Of a stretch of 64,000 nt of DNA, positions 51,393-63,702 are shown one piece after another. Made by a program: the position numbers and the translations under genes. The notes below the pieces were generated by a model. That model saw only the letters and a list, made by a program, of their open reading frames with translations, was not told the origin of the DNA and made no database searches. The DNA comes from Gp13-AA77 sp035946735 (GTDB lineage Bacteria > Acidobacteriota > Terriglobia > UBA7540), in assembly GCA_035946735.1 (NCBI GenBank), contig DASYYZ010000008.1, positions 24,044-88,043 on the forward strand, given 5' to 3'. How positions within the stretch are numbered: the stretch's first letter is position 1; the number at the start of each line of letters is the position of its first letter.

Positions 51393-54300
51393 GTGAAACC
51401 TGAAGACGGCAGAAAGCCTCACAAGAAGGCCGTACTCCTGACAGCGTTGGCAGTACTTGCGCTCGCGCCGGCCGCTTTCGCTCAGCAGTACCTGTTTAAC
51501 CAGGCTAGTTTTCCCACCGGACTGAGCCCTCATCAGGTGGTGGCTGCTGACTTTAACAAGAACGGGCAGCCGGATCTGGCAGTGGCCGACGAGGAGGACA
51601 ATACAGTCTCAGTTCTACTGGCTACGCCTTCCGGCACGTTTTCTCCCAAGGTCGCCTACGCAACTGGCAACGGTCCCTTCGCCATGGCGACAGCGGATTT
51701 TAATGGAGACGGCAACCCCGATCTGGCCGTTACCAATCTCTTCGACGACACGGTCACGATCCTGCTTGGCAGCGCCAGCGGGACCTTTACTGCGGGTTCC
51801 GTGCCCGCCGTCGGGATCGAGCCGGTCGCAATTGGCAGCGGCGACTTCAACAACGACGGGAAGATTGATCTGGCGGTGGTCAATCTGGGCGCCAACACGG
51901 TTTCCATCCTGCTCGGCAACGGCGACGGTACTTTTCAGACGCAAACCACCTTTGCTACCGGAGCGACGCCGCGTTCCGTGGCTACGGGCGATTTCAATGG
52001 TGATGGAAAGCTCGACCTGGCGATCACAAACAGCGGAGCCAACACGGTTACGATTCTGCTGGGCACCGGAACAGGCAGCTTTACCGCCGCTGCTTCCCCT
52101 GCCACCGCCACCCTCCCTTCGTGGGTAGCGGTTGGTGACTTCAACGGTGACGGATTCCTGGATTTGGCAGTAACGAATGAGGGTCCCAGTAACCCCTTGC
52201 CCCCGGTCGCCTCCACGGTTTCTGTGCTGCTCGGCAACGGCGACGGCACCTTCCAGGCGCACGTGGACAGCGCGGTGGGCATCGATCCCACGTTTGTCTG
52301 GGTGAGTGATTTCAACGGCGACGGTCATCTCGATCTGGCCGTTGTCAACAATGACTCGAATACAGTCTCTATCCTGCTCGGCAATGGCAACGGCACCTTT
52401 CAGACGCACGTCGATTTCAGTACTGCCGATTTTCCCATCACGCTGGCTGCGGCAGACTTCAACGGCGACGGCAAGCTAGACCTGGCCGTGGCCAACACCC
52501 TTTCAGACACGATTTCGGTTCTGCTGGGCGATGGCGACGGTACTTTCGGGGAGCGCATCACCACGGGAGTCGGCCTCGGGCCGGCCGCTATCACCACCGG
52601 CGAGTTCAATTCAGACCAACTGCTGGACGTAGCCGTCGCCAATTCCAGCGCCAGTACCATCAGCGTTCTCCTCGGAAACGGTAGCGGCGGTTTCACGACA
52701 GGCTCCACTCCCGCGACCGGAGCAGGACCGACGGGCGTGGCCTCGGCTGACTTTAATGGCGACAGTAAAGCTGACCTAGTGACCGCCAACGTGACCGGCA
52801 ACACCGTTTCAGTGCTTCTTGGGAATGGCGACGGTACCTTCGGGACCCACAACGACTTTGCGACTGGAACCGGTCCCGCGGCCGTGGCATACGGAGTCTT
52901 CACCAGCAATGGGATACAGGACCTGGTGACAGCCAACAGCAGCGCCAAGAGCGTCTCTGTTCTGCTTGGGAATGGCGACGGTACCTTTCAGAAACACACG
53001 GATTTCACGGTAGCTAGCACGCCTGTGGCCGTCGCCGTGGCCGACCTCAATGGCGACGGCAACCTTGACTTAGCGGTCGCAGATTTCGGTAGCAACCAGG
53101 TTTCGATCCTGCTTGGCACCGGCACCGGCAGTTTTGGTACGCAGACCACATTCACCACCGGCTTCGCGCCGAGCGGCATCGCTCTTGGCGATTTCAATGG
53201 CGACGGGAAGTTGGACATCGCCACGGCCAATAACACTTCGGTCTCCATTCTGCTCGGCAACGGCGATGGCACGTTTCAAAAACACCAGGACTTTGCGGCC
53301 GGGGGTGGAGATCCCGACTGCGTCGGAACTCTCCTTCAATGCTTGAACGGGATTGCCGTCGGCGACTTCAACGGCGACGGCAAGCTGGACGTCGTGGTAA
53401 CGAGCAACGTCGGAAACGTCAACGAGGGACTCGCCTCGGTCCTGCTCGGCAACGGCAACGGGACCTTGCAGCCGCAGGTACAGTATTCCACCGGAATCGA
53501 GCCTTCCGCGGTGGCGGCAGGGTCCTTCACCACCACGAGCGGTCTCGACTTTGTTACCGTCAACCAGGCTTCCGACAGCATTTCGCTCCTTCTGAACGAC
53601 CCTGTGATCGCTCTTTTCCCCACCTCGATTAACTTCGGGAACGTCAATGTAGGCTCGACCGGCGGGCCGATTACGGTCACCGTCACTAATCCGGGCGACG
53701 CCTCGCTTGAAATTAGCAGCGTCACAACCGCGGCGCCCTTCTCCCAAACCTCCAATTGCGTTACCACTCTCACGCCCGGCCAAAGCTGCACGGCCTCGGT
53801 AAGCTTTACTCCCACCGGTCAGGTAACAAGCAACGGCACGATGTCGTTCGTTGATACTGCCGTCACCAGTCCCCAGGCCGTGGCTCTCACAGGCACAGGC
53901 CTGTCTACCGGACCGGCGGTAACGCTGACGCCCCCCAGCCTTAACTTTGGCAATGTGATGGTTGGCACCACGAGCACCGCGATGACGGTGACGGTAACCA
54001 ATAGCGGCACCGGTACGCTGACCATCACAAGCATTGTCGCCAGCACGAGCTATAACGAGACCAACAACTGTACATCGGGTCTGCAAGCGAATCAGAGCTG
54101 CACGATTTCGGTGACTTTCTCGCCCACACAAATAGGAACGGTCACGGGCACAATCACCATCACGGACAACGCTCCTAATAGCCCGCAGAGCGTCAGCCTT
54201 ACCGGTACCGGAACGGCCCCGATGGCGACGTACTCCCCGTCGTTGTCTACACCCTTGAATTTCGGTACTGTGGTTGTGAACACCACCAGCCCTTCACAGA

Positions 54301-56426
54301 CGGTCACGCTAACCAACACCGGCAACGCCACGCTCAACATCACGAGTATCACGGCCGCAGGAGCATCATACGGGGAGAAGAATACTTGTCTGTCGACCCT
54401 CGCTCCTAACGCCAGTTGCACGTTCACCATCACATTCACACCCAAGGCAACCGGAACCCTGACCGGCACCGTTACCATCGTCGACAACTCTTTAAACAGT
54501 TCTCAGCAGGTTATCTCCATGACGGGCGTGGGCACCGTAGTCTCGCTTTCGCCCTCGAGCCTCAATTTTGGTACCGTCTCGGTCGGCAGCAGCAGCGCGG
54601 CGCAGACGACCACCCTCACGAACAAGAGCACCAAAAATGCGCTCTCCATCACCGGCATCAGCATCACCGGCGCAAACGCCAACGATTTCAGCGAAAGCAG
54701 TACCTGCGGTTCAAGCGTACCGATCGGCGGCACCTGCACGATCACTGTGACTTTCACTCCCCTGGCGGATGGAACGCTCACTGCCTCCGTGAGTGTGGCG
54801 GATAACGGCGGGGGCAGTCCGCAAACCGTGAGCTTGTCGGGCACTGGCTCCGGTACCGCACCCGTAGTGACCGTCTCGCCTACCAGCCTCAACTTCGGAA
54901 ACGTGTTGGTCGGCACCACGAGTCCGGCGCAAAACGTCACTCTGACGAACATCGCAAATGGCACCCTGAACATCACCAGCATTCTCCCCAGCTCCAACTA
55001 CGGCCAAAGCAATACGTGTGGTTCGAGTCTGGGTGCGGGCCTGAGTTGTACGATCTCAGTCACCTTTACGCCGGGCACCACGGGGACCCTGAACGGCACT
55101 TTGACGATCACGGACAATGCGAATAGCAGCCCCCAGACGGTCTCGCTCACTGGTGTCGGCACACAACCCGTGGTTCAGCTTTCGCCCACCAGTCTGAGCT
55201 TCGGCAGCGTTCCCGTAGGCACCAGCAGCGCCCCCATGAACGTGACTTTGATGAATAGTGGCACCGGCACCCTTAACATCACGAGTATCAGCGCCAGCCC
55301 GAGCAGTTACAGCGAGACGAATACTTGCGGATCGAGCGTGCCGGTCAACGCGAGCTGCACCATTTCCGTCACCTTTACGCCTTCCGGGTCCGGGACTATC
55401 AACGGAACTCTGTCCGTAACGGATAACGCTCCGGGCAGCCCCCAAACGGTCAGCCTGACCGGCATTGGGACCACCGCTCCTGCGGTCCAGCTCTTGCCCG
55501 CGAGCTTGACCTTCAGCAATGTCAGTGTCGGCACCACGAGCGCCGCGCAAACCGTTACACTGACCAACACCGGCAACGCCACCCTGACCATTACCAGCAT
55601 CGCGGCCAGCACGAACTTCGGCGAGACCAACACTTGCGGAACCAGCGTGGCGGCGGGAAAGAACTGCACGATTTCCGTCACTTTCACGCCTCCGACCGCC
55701 GGAACTTTCAACGGGACGGTCACGATTACGGACAACGCCGCGAACAGCCCGCAACAAGTTACGCTTACCGGCACAGGCGTGGGGGGAACTCCGGTCGTGT
55801 CCCTTGTACCCACCAGCCTGACCTTCGCGACCCAGGTGATCAATACCACGAGCTCGAACCAGACCGTCACGCTGACCAATACAGGCACGGGCAACCTGAC
55901 CATCAGCAGCGTGACCATCAGTACGCAGTACGTGCTCACCAACAACTGCCCGATTTCTCCATCGTTCGTGGCGCCGGCCGCGAACTGCACGATCCTGGTC
56001 GCGTTCAAGCCCACAAGCAGCGGAACGAAGAGCGGAATGGTTACGATTACCGACAATAACAACGGGGTGTCCGGCAGCACGCAAACGGTCTCTCTAACCG
56101 GCGTCGGCACGGTAGTCTCTTTTTCGCCCACCAGCCTGAACTTCGGCACAGTCACTGTGGGCACGAGTAGCGCCCCACAAACCGTGACGCTTACCAATAA
56201 TGCCTCGGGCCAGACGCTCTCCGTCACCGGCGTGGCGCTAACCGGCGCCAACCCAGGTGATTTCTCCCAGACCAACAATTGCTCGAGCGTGCCCGCCAAA
56301 GGCACTTGCACGATCACGGTGACCTTTACGCCCACGGCCACCGGCGCTCGTTCTGCCAATGTTCAGGTTTCTGATAACGGCGGAGGCAGTCCGCAGCTCG
56401 TACCTCTTTCCGGCAGCGGGCAATGA
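51393..56426 (+). CDS. giant exported FG-GAP/VCBS and choice-of-anchor-D (HYDIN-like) repeat protein
   Basis: The GTG at 51393 has a perfect AGGAGGT six bases upstream. A signal peptide (AVLLTALAVLALAPAAFAQ) is followed by about 14 FG-GAP/VCBS repeats (residues about 35-740) with DFNGDGxxDLAV calcium loops and VSVLLGNGDGTF blades, giving two beta-propellers. Then come about nine immunoglobulin-like repeats of 100 residues with LNFGxVxVGTTSxxQTVTLTNTG and CTISVTFTP, the ASPM-SPD2-HYDIN/choice-of-anchor-D type. It ends in a C-terminal VPLSGSGQ. At 1677 residues it is probably a cell-surface or secreted adhesin or matrix protein. The strong repeat identity suggests recent internal duplication. 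Confidence 0.9.
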   Translation: MKPEDGRKPHKKAVLLTALAVLALAPAAFAQQYLFNQASFPTGLSPHQVVAADFNKNGQPDLAVADEEDNTVSVLLATPSGTFSPKVAYATGNGPFAMATADFNGDGNPDLAVTNLFDDTVTILLGSASGTFTAGSVPAVGIEPVAIGSGDFNNDGKIDLAVVNLGANTVSILLGNGDGTFQTQTTFATGATPRSVATGDFNGDGKLDLAITNSGANTVTILLGTGTGSFTAAASPATATLPSWVAVGDFNGDGFLDLAVTNEGPSNPLPPVASTVSVLLGNGDGTFQAHVDSAVGIDPTFVWVSDFNGDGHLDLAVVNNDSNTVSILLGNGNGTFQTHVDFSTADFPITLAAADFNGDGKLDLAVANTLSDTISVLLGDGDGTFGERITTGVGLGPAAITTGEFNSDQLLDVAVANSSASTISVLLGNGSGGFTTGSTPATGAGPTGVASADFNGDSKADLVTANVTGNTVSVLLGNGDGTFGTHNDFATGTGPAAVAYGVFTSNGIQDLVTANSSAKSVSVLLGNGDGTFQKHTDFTVASTPVAVAVADLNGDGNLDLAVADFGSNQVSILLGTGTGSFGTQTTFTTGFAPSGIALGDFNGDGKLDIATANNTSVSILLGNGDGTFQKHQDFAAGGGDPDCVGTLLQCLNGIAVGDFNGDGKLDVVVTSNVGNVNEGLASVLLGNGNGTLQPQVQYSTGIEPSAVAAGSFTTTSGLDFVTVNQASDSISLLLNDPVIALFPTSINFGNVNVGSTGGPITVTVTNPGDASLEISSVTTAAPFSQTSNCVTTLTPGQSCTASVSFTPTGQVTSNGTMSFVDTAVTSPQAVALTGTGLSTGPAVTLTPPSLNFGNVMVGTTSTAMTVTVTNSGTGTLTITSIVASTSYNETNNCTSGLQANQSCTISVTFSPTQIGTVTGTITITDNAPNSPQSVSLTGTGTAPMATYSPSLSTPLNFGTVVVNTTSPSQTVTLTNTGNATLNITSITAAGASYGEKNTCLSTLAPNASCTFTITFTPKATGTLTGTVTIVDNSLNSSQQVISMTGVGTVVSLSPSSLNFGTVSVGSSSAAQTTTLTNKSTKNALSITGISITGANANDFSESSTCGSSVPIGGTCTITVTFTPLADGTLTASVSVADNGGGSPQTVSLSGTGSGTAPVVTVSPTSLNFGNVLVGTTSPAQNVTLTNIANGTLNITSILPSSNYGQSNTCGSSLGAGLSCTISVTFTPGTTGTLNGTLTITDNANSSPQTVSLTGVGTQPVVQLSPTSLSFGSVPVGTSSAPMNVTLMNSGTGTLNITSISASPSSYSETNTCGSSVPVNASCTISVTFTPSGSGTINGTLSVTDNAPGSPQTVSLTGIGTTAPAVQLLPASLTFSNVSVGTTSAAQTVTLTNTGNATLTITSIAASTNFGETNTCGTSVAAGKNCTISVTFTPPTAGTFNGTVTITDNAANSPQQVTLTGTGVGGTPVVSLVPTSLTFATQVINTTSSNQTVTLTNTGTGNLTISSVTISTQYVLTNNCPISPSFVAPAANCTILVAFKPTSSGTKSGMVTITDNNNGVSGSTQTVSLTGVGTVVSFSPTSLNFGTVTVGTSSAPQTVTLTNNASGQTLSVTGVALTGANPGDFSQTNNCSSVPAKGTCTITVTFTPTATGARSANVQVSDNGGGSPQLVPLSGSGQ

Positions 56427-56539
56427 AGGGATGCCTGATGGCCTCACAGGAGTTTCATAATCCCAGGCCAACTCCGGCAAGAGGTCCGGGCCAGGCCTTT
56501 ACCAAGTCGGAGAAACCCCCGCCACCTCTGCCATTTCTG

Positions 56540-56569
56540 TTGACCTGGGACCCGCCTTAGTGCTATAAA
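56540..56569 (+). promoter_or_regulatory. promoter of the pyrophosphatase gene
   Basis: TTGACC and TATAAA are separated by 18 bases, with an expected start of transcription near 56576. This leaves a leader of about 195 bases before the start codon at 56770. Confidence 0.6.
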
Positions 56570-56769
56570 ATCAAGTCTCGCGTTTGATTGCACTCTTCGT
56601 GAGGCTCCACCTATAGATTCCGCATTTTGCCTGAGACTGCAAGGTTTGCAGTTTGGCTGTCGATAACGTTCAGATAAGCCGAAACAGGTCGGCGCGTTCG
56701 CGCCCCGGGGAGTATGAGACTGCTGTTGAGAGCAGAAACTGCATCGACTGCAGACAACGGAGGATGTCC
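56570..56769 (+). other. long structured 5' leader of the pyrophosphatase gene
   Basis: Three perfect hairpins occur in the predicted leader: CTGCAA/TTGCAG (56637-56651), GGCGCG/CGCGCC (56691-56704) and CTGCT/AGCAG (56720-56735), the last 23 bases before the GGAGG. I do not recognise a known riboswitch class. The length and structure suggest post-transcriptional control. Confidence 0.4.
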
Positions 56770-59331
<2,562 letters not shown>

Positions 59332-59430
59332 GAGCCTGCCGCCAATCTGGGTTCGCAAAGCGGCACGGCCGAAGCCGTGCCCCTTCGCGCGGTGCCCAAT
59401 CGTGTTCCAACACACCCCTCAGCTTACTGA

Positions 59431-59556
59431 GCATTCCAAAATACAGTGACGACCGCTGCTGTAGCGCCGGTCTGTGACCGGCGTCTTTCGCCGCTTCTTT
59501 ACAGGGCAGCCTCCGAGCGGCGCTACAGAGAATGTCCTCGTTGTATTTTGCAATGC
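59431..59556. repeat. 126-bp palindromic repeat with 39-bp imperfect terminal inverted repeats
   Basis: The ends gcattccaaaatac (59431-59444) and gtattttgcaatgc (59543-59556) are complementary with one mismatch. The inner arms ctgtagcgccg (59459-59469) and cggcgctacag (59518-59528) are perfectly complementary. An internal hairpin GCCGGT/ACCGGC lies at 59466-59482. There is no coding potential. It looks like a non-autonomous repeat element in the 580-base space between the pyrophosphatase and protease genes. The rest of that space shows nothing else. Confidence 0.7.
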
Positions 59557-59909
59557 CCAATAGGTCCGTAGTCGGCGACGCCGAGTCTTTGCTGCGGTAA
59601 ACAGCGAGCGTCGCCTTGCCATCCCGTTGAAATCCCAGGCCGCAATTCCCGATGATCCTAACCCGCAACCCCGCTTTGCGCGTGGCTGATCCGCCGCAGG
59701 TTCGAGGGAGCCCTACCCGAGATCCCCTGGCCAATTTTCCGGGTCATCAGCTACCCGTTTGGGCGATGTGCCTGCCATCTGTGCTCGTCTAGTCTTGGAG
59801 CTGTGGCCGCGCTGCAAGTTGGAGCCGGACGCAAATTGAATCGAGCCCGGCACGATCGAACCGCGATCGAACGTTGGGCCCGGCCCGATCAAACAAAGGG
59901 AGGCAAGAA

Positions 59910-60842
59910 ATGTCACAAGAATCAACAAGCATCTGGCGCGCGCTTTCGAATGAAACCGCGAGCGCCGTTGAGAAAGTAGCGCCTGCCGTGGTGGCAGTGC
60001 ACGGCCGGCGGCGGATTCCCTCGAGCGGGGTACACTGGAAGCCGGGAATCGTCGTCACCGCGGATCATACTATCAGTCGCGATGACGAGATCACGATCAC
60101 GCTGCCCGATGGCGCGAACGCAGCCGCAACTCTCGCCGGTCGCGATCCGAGCACCGACATCGCAATCCTCAAGGTCGATGCCCAGATCGGGGCTGGAAAA
60201 CTGCCCGTGGCGGAGTTTGGGGATCTCTCCACGCTGAAGGCAGGCCACTTGGTGCTGACGGCGGCGCGCACGTCCGAGGGCGAGCCACGAGCCAGCCTTG
60301 CGCTGGTGGGAGTGGTCGGGCCGGCCTGGCGAACGTGGCGTGGCGGCACGATCGACGTGACCGTCCGCCTGGACCGCAATCTTCATCCCAACTTCTCGGG
60401 CGGGCCGGTGGTGGGGAGCGACGGGCGCGTGCTCGGCATGGCGACTTCCGGACTTTCCCGGTATGGAGCCGTAGTAATACCGTCCGGCACCGTGGACCGC
60501 GTGACGGCCGAGCTCGAGAAGAAAGGCCACATCGGGCGAGGGTATCTGGGTATCGGCATGGCGCCGGTGCGCATCCCGCGCCAGCTTCGTGAATCGTTGA
60601 AGCTCAGCCAGGACACGGGCGTCCTGGTGATGGGCGTGGAAGCCGAGAGTCCCGCTGAGAAAGCCGGCGTTGCCCTGGGCGACCTGTTCGTGACGCTCGA
60701 TGGCAGCCCGGTGCGCGACACTGACGACGTACAGAGTTTGCTCTCGGGTGACCGCATCGGCAAACCGGCAAAAGCGTCTATCATTCGGGGCGGCGCCCTG
60801 ACCGAACTTGCGATCACGGTGGGCGAGCGTCCGATTGGATAG
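59910..60842 (+). CDS. HtrA-like S1C serine protease with PDZ domain
   Basis: The start at 59910 (MSQEST) has GGGAGG nine bases upstream. The trypsin-like domain (about 15-200) has His in VTADHTIS, Asp in DPSTDIAILKVD and the Ser in NFSGGPVVG; the usual GNSGGP is altered but Ser-Gly-Gly is kept. A PDZ domain follows (about 210-305: GYLGIGMAPVRIP, GVLVMGVEAESPAEKAGV). No signal peptide or membrane segment is visible, which is unusual for DegP-like proteins, so it may act in the cytoplasm. A LuxR-type regulator begins 28 bases downstream. Confidence 0.8.
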   Translation: MSQESTSIWRALSNETASAVEKVAPAVVAVHGRRRIPSSGVHWKPGIVVTADHTISRDDEITITLPDGANAAATLAGRDPSTDIAILKVDAQIGAGKLPVAEFGDLSTLKAGHLVLTAARTSEGEPRASLALVGVVGPAWRTWRGGTIDVTVRLDRNLHPNFSGGPVVGSDGRVLGMATSGLSRYGAVVIPSGTVDRVTAELEKKGHIGRGYLGIGMAPVRIPRQLRESLKLSQDTGVLVMGVEAESPAEKAGVALGDLFVTLDGSPVRDTDDVQSLLSGDRIGKPAKASIIRGGALTELAITVGERPIG

Positions 60843-60870
60843 TAAGGGCAGTGGCAGATCGGGAGACCGC

Positions 60871-61518
60871 TTGATTCGAGTATTCGTGCGCGCCCGCTCC
60901 GCCGTGGAACTCGCCGGCCTCGAGGCGCTGGTGAAGTCTGCGTCCTTCCTGGAGCTTGCCGGGAGCAGCCTGGGGAGGATGCATCCGGGCGCGCCCGCAG
61001 CGGCCACCGACATCGATGTGCTTCTGGAACACCCGCTGCTCGACGAAGCGGTTGATTCCCAATTGCCTGATCCCGATGAGGTTACGCAAGCGCGAGTCTG
61101 GGTTGTGGCGGAGGCCGAGTTCGAGCTCGGCCTGGCGGCGGTTCGCGAAGGTGCGGTTCGCGGGCTGCTACCGGCGTGGGCGAGCGCCAATGAGATTTTC
61201 TCTGCAATCGAAGCGGCCGCGGCAGGCTTGGTGGTACTTCATCCCGACATCGCCGAGCATGTGAACTTTACATCGTCAACTGCGAGCGCCGCAGGTGAGA
61301 GCTCATCGATAGCGGCGGGCCAGCAGGTTTCACCACGCGAGGCTGAGGTCTTGAACCTGCTGGCGGCCGGCTTTGGAAACAAGCAGATCGCCGGCCATCT
61401 CGGAATCTCCGAGCACACTGTTAAATTTCATGTCACGTCGATCTTCAACAAGCTGGGGGCTTCAAGCCGTGCTGAAGCTGTCGCTATAGGGGTAAGGCGG
61501 GGACTCATCATTCTGTAA
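60871..61518 (+). CDS. LuxR-family regulator with degenerate receiver-like domain
   Basis: TTG at 60871 with GGGAGA upstream gives LIRVFVRARSAVELAGLEAL. The N-terminal 140 residues are sized like a receiver domain, but the usual acidic triad and phosphoacceptor context are not seen (ATDIDVLLEHPLLD). The C-terminus is a GerE/LuxR HTH (VSPREAEVLNLLAAGFGNKQ, SEHTVKFHVTSIFNKLGASSR). It is coupled to the HtrA-like gene and probably responds to a non-phosphorylation cue. The frame extends upstream into the protease gene, but that is not supported. Confidence 0.8.
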   Translation: MIRVFVRARSAVELAGLEALVKSASFLELAGSSLGRMHPGAPAAATDIDVLLEHPLLDEAVDSQLPDPDEVTQARVWVVAEAEFELGLAAVREGAVRGLLPAWASANEIFSAIEAAAAGLVVLHPDIAEHVNFTSSTASAAGESSSIAAGQQVSPREAEVLNLLAAGFGNKQIAGHLGISEHTVKFHVTSIFNKLGASSRAEAVAIGVRRGLIIL

Positions 61519-61619
61519 CGGAGATGCGCGTTTCCGGACCTTCACCCCACGGCTTCGCGGTCCAAGGCCTTGAGCTCTTTCTGGGGGATGTGGAATGCAG
61601 GCTTGCCGGACCCACCCGC

Positions 61620-62924
61620 TCACATCACGACGATGGTCAGGACCACGGTGTTCTGCACGCTGGTTGATGCCGCGGTCGCAGTTCCGGTCACAACGAGTCT
61701 GTAGGTGTCGGGAGGGGTGGACACCACTTTACTGGAACTACTGGCACCTCCGCAGGCGGGTATCCCCAGCGCCGCCAGCAGCAATGCGGCGGCCACGGCA
61801 AATCCCAGCGTGAGCCGCGTAAGGTTGCGGCGGAAAACAGCAAAGCCGGAGAGTCCCAACGAGAGCACCCCCAACCACAAGAGTCCAAAGCCGTCGAAAC
61901 CTGTTGGTCTGGAACCGCCGCCGGGCGGCGCACGAGAAGCCGCGGTCGTGGATACCGTCACCGAGGATGTGGCCGCGCCGGAGCTATTCACCGTGACCGT
62001 GCTCGGAGCGAAACTGCAGGCGGCTCCCGGCGGAAGTCCGCCGCATCCCAGGGTCACATTTCCTGCGAAACCACCGATTGGCGTCACAGAAACGGTGTAG
62101 GTGGCGCTTTGCCCTGCGGTCGCAGAGTTCGTAGTTGGAGTGAGCGCCAGCGCGAAATCCGCGCCGATCCCGCTTAGTGGAACGAACTGCTGGGGCGGAA
62201 AAGCGTTGTCAAAGATGGTCAATTGGCCTGTCGCCGGTCCCCCCGCAAGCGGCGTGAAAAAGATGTTGATCGAGCACGTCTGCTGGGGTTCCAGCACGGA
62301 GGAGAGGCAGGTATTGTTCTCGCTGAACGGTCCGGTCACCGCAATACTCGAAATGTCCAGCGACTGGTCTCCCGAGCTTGTGAGCCTCACGGTTTGCTGC
62401 GCGTTGGTGGTCACAAGCTGGCCAGAAAAGCTCACCGCCGCGGAGGACAAGCTTGCGGCGGGCCCCATGCCCATGCCCGTGAGACTTACCGTCTGCGGGC
62501 TGTTGGCGGCGCTCGAGGTGATGATCAGGCCTGCGGTGCGCGTTCCAAAGTTCTGAGGTCCGAATGTGACGTTGATGGCGCATTTCGCGTTCACGGCCAC
62601 CGTGTTACCGCAAGTATTCGTCTGGGAAAAATCGACGAAATCGGCGCCGGTAATGGCGATGCTCACAATGTTGAGGACCGCGTCGCCTGTATTGGTCAAG
62701 GTGAGAGCTTGCGGTGCGCTGGCCGTGTCCACCGTCTGGCTGGCAAAGACCAGTCTCGCGGGTGAGAGGCTCGCGACAGCAGCCCCTCCCGGTCCCGCCG
62801 CTTGCGCATTCAGCAGCGACAGCAACGAGACCGCTACCGCACCGATTACCGTAGCCATGGTTCGAATGCGCAAACCCGAATCTCCTCTTGCCAACTGGCT
62901 TCTCGACCTTGTTATGAGCCGCAT
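61620..62924 (-). CDS. exported choice-of-anchor-D repeat protein with Ig-like domain
   Basis: A signal peptide (ATVIGAVAVSLLSLLNAQA) is followed by two HYDIN-like repeats (LVFASQTVDTASAPQALTLT, CAINVTFGPQNFGTRTAGLI; then CSINIFFTPL). A bacterial Ig-like segment follows (TYTVSVTPIGGFAGNVTLGC), then a hydrophobic helix (LTLGFAVAAALLLAALGIPAC). The end, ACGGASSSSKVV, resembles a lipobox-like Cys inside a C-terminal segment. It is related in domain type to the giant protein at 51.4-56.4 kb. Probably attached to the cell surface; no enzyme domain is visible. Confidence 0.8.
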   Translation of the reverse strand: MRLITRSRSQLARGDSGLRIRTMATVIGAVAVSLLSLLNAQAAGPGGAAVASLSPARLVFASQTVDTASAPQALTLTNTGDAVLNIVSIAITGADFVDFSQTNTCGNTVAVNAKCAINVTFGPQNFGTRTAGLIITSSAANSPQTVSLTGMGMGPAASLSSAAVSFSGQLVTTNAQQTVRLTSSGDQSLDISSIAVTGPFSENNTCLSSVLEPQQTCSINIFFTPLAGGPATGQLTIFDNAFPPQQFVPLSGIGADFALALTPTTNSATAGQSATYTVSVTPIGGFAGNVTLGCGGLPPGAACSFAPSTVTVNSSGAATSSVTVSTTAASRAPPGGGSRPTGFDGFGLLWLGVLSLGLSGFAVFRRNLTRLTLGFAVAAALLLAALGIPACGGASSSSKVVSTPPDTYRLVVTGTATAASTSVQNTVVLTIVVM

Positions 62925-63085
62925 AAGTTCGGATGCAGCCCACCCGAACGCGGCTGTATGGCAGAGTTTTCCCGATATCTGGTTCCGCAGTTCCGGTGAC
63001 GTATTTCAGTCTGAGATCGTCTTTTTCCCGGTTCAATTTTCTTCATAGGAGTGTTAGCTGCACCCCTATGATACGGGTCTCGATA

Positions 63086-63646
63086 TCAGGCAGCGCGAAT
63101 CGGCGCTGGCGGCACCACGGTCTCAACAAGTCCTGTCGCCACGTCATAGACGAGGCCTGATATAAGCCACTCGCCGGGCAATGCCGGAATAGCCCGGAGC
63201 GAAGCAACGTCGACGGCAACCGCAGAGCGAGGATCGGTGACAACTTTTTTCTTGAGTTCCCCCTCCTGTATCTGAAAATAGTGCGCCAGCATGGTGGGGT
63301 CACCCACAAGGCGAGTGATGCCGCAATCCGTGTGATGAAGCACGATGACGTGAAACTCACCGCCGCCTCCAGGAATCTCTCCGGCAACTTCGCCGATTCG
63401 CCCGAGCAGTCCCAACTGCTCCAACAACCCCGGCGTGATTCGACCGCCGATGTTACGCATCACGACGGCCTCGCCTGGTTTGATTCCAAGTACGTGAGCC
63501 GGATCCACGCGCATATCAGCGCAACCGATAACGATCGCTCTTACATTCGGCAGTGCCGGCGGAAGCGAGGGCATCAGTGTGCCTGCAGCAGACTGCTCAG
63601 CAGCAAAGTCTTTGTTGCGTTGTAACATGGAGTCCAAACTATTCAT
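63086..63646 (-). CDS. beta-class carbonic anhydrase
   Basis: The start at 63646 (MNSLDSMLQRN) has AGGAG upstream. The zinc-site motifs are GCADMRVDP (Cys and the Asp-Arg dyad) and HHTDCG (His and Cys). RNIGG also matches the beta-CA family. At 186 aa it is a compact member. It interconverts CO2 and bicarbonate in the cytoplasm. It lies downstream of a small ORF with a strong RBS on the same strand. Confidence 0.9.
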   Translation of the reverse strand: MNSLDSMLQRNKDFAAEQSAAGTLMPSLPPALPNVRAIVIGCADMRVDPAHVLGIKPGEAVVMRNIGGRITPGLLEQLGLLGRIGEVAGEIPGGGGEFHVIVLHHTDCGITRLVGDPTMLAHYFQIQEGELKKKVVTDPRSAVAVDVASLRAIPALPGEWLISGLVYDVATGLVETVVPPAPIRAA

Positions 63647-63702
63647 GTGGGTTTTCTCCTTGGGAAGTGTTGCCGACACTTTGCTGAAACGGGCTCGTTA
63701 AT

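Noticed and set aside
51145..51396. Small frames on both strands upstream of the FG-GAP gene
   Set aside because: No RBS or motif; the interval is better explained as promoter and leader.
51615..52409. Minus-strand repetitive frames inside the FG-GAP gene
   Set aside because: Periodicity of the real repeats creates long antisense frames; none has signal peptide, RBS or family motif. The same applies to 53070-54131 and 55056-56359.
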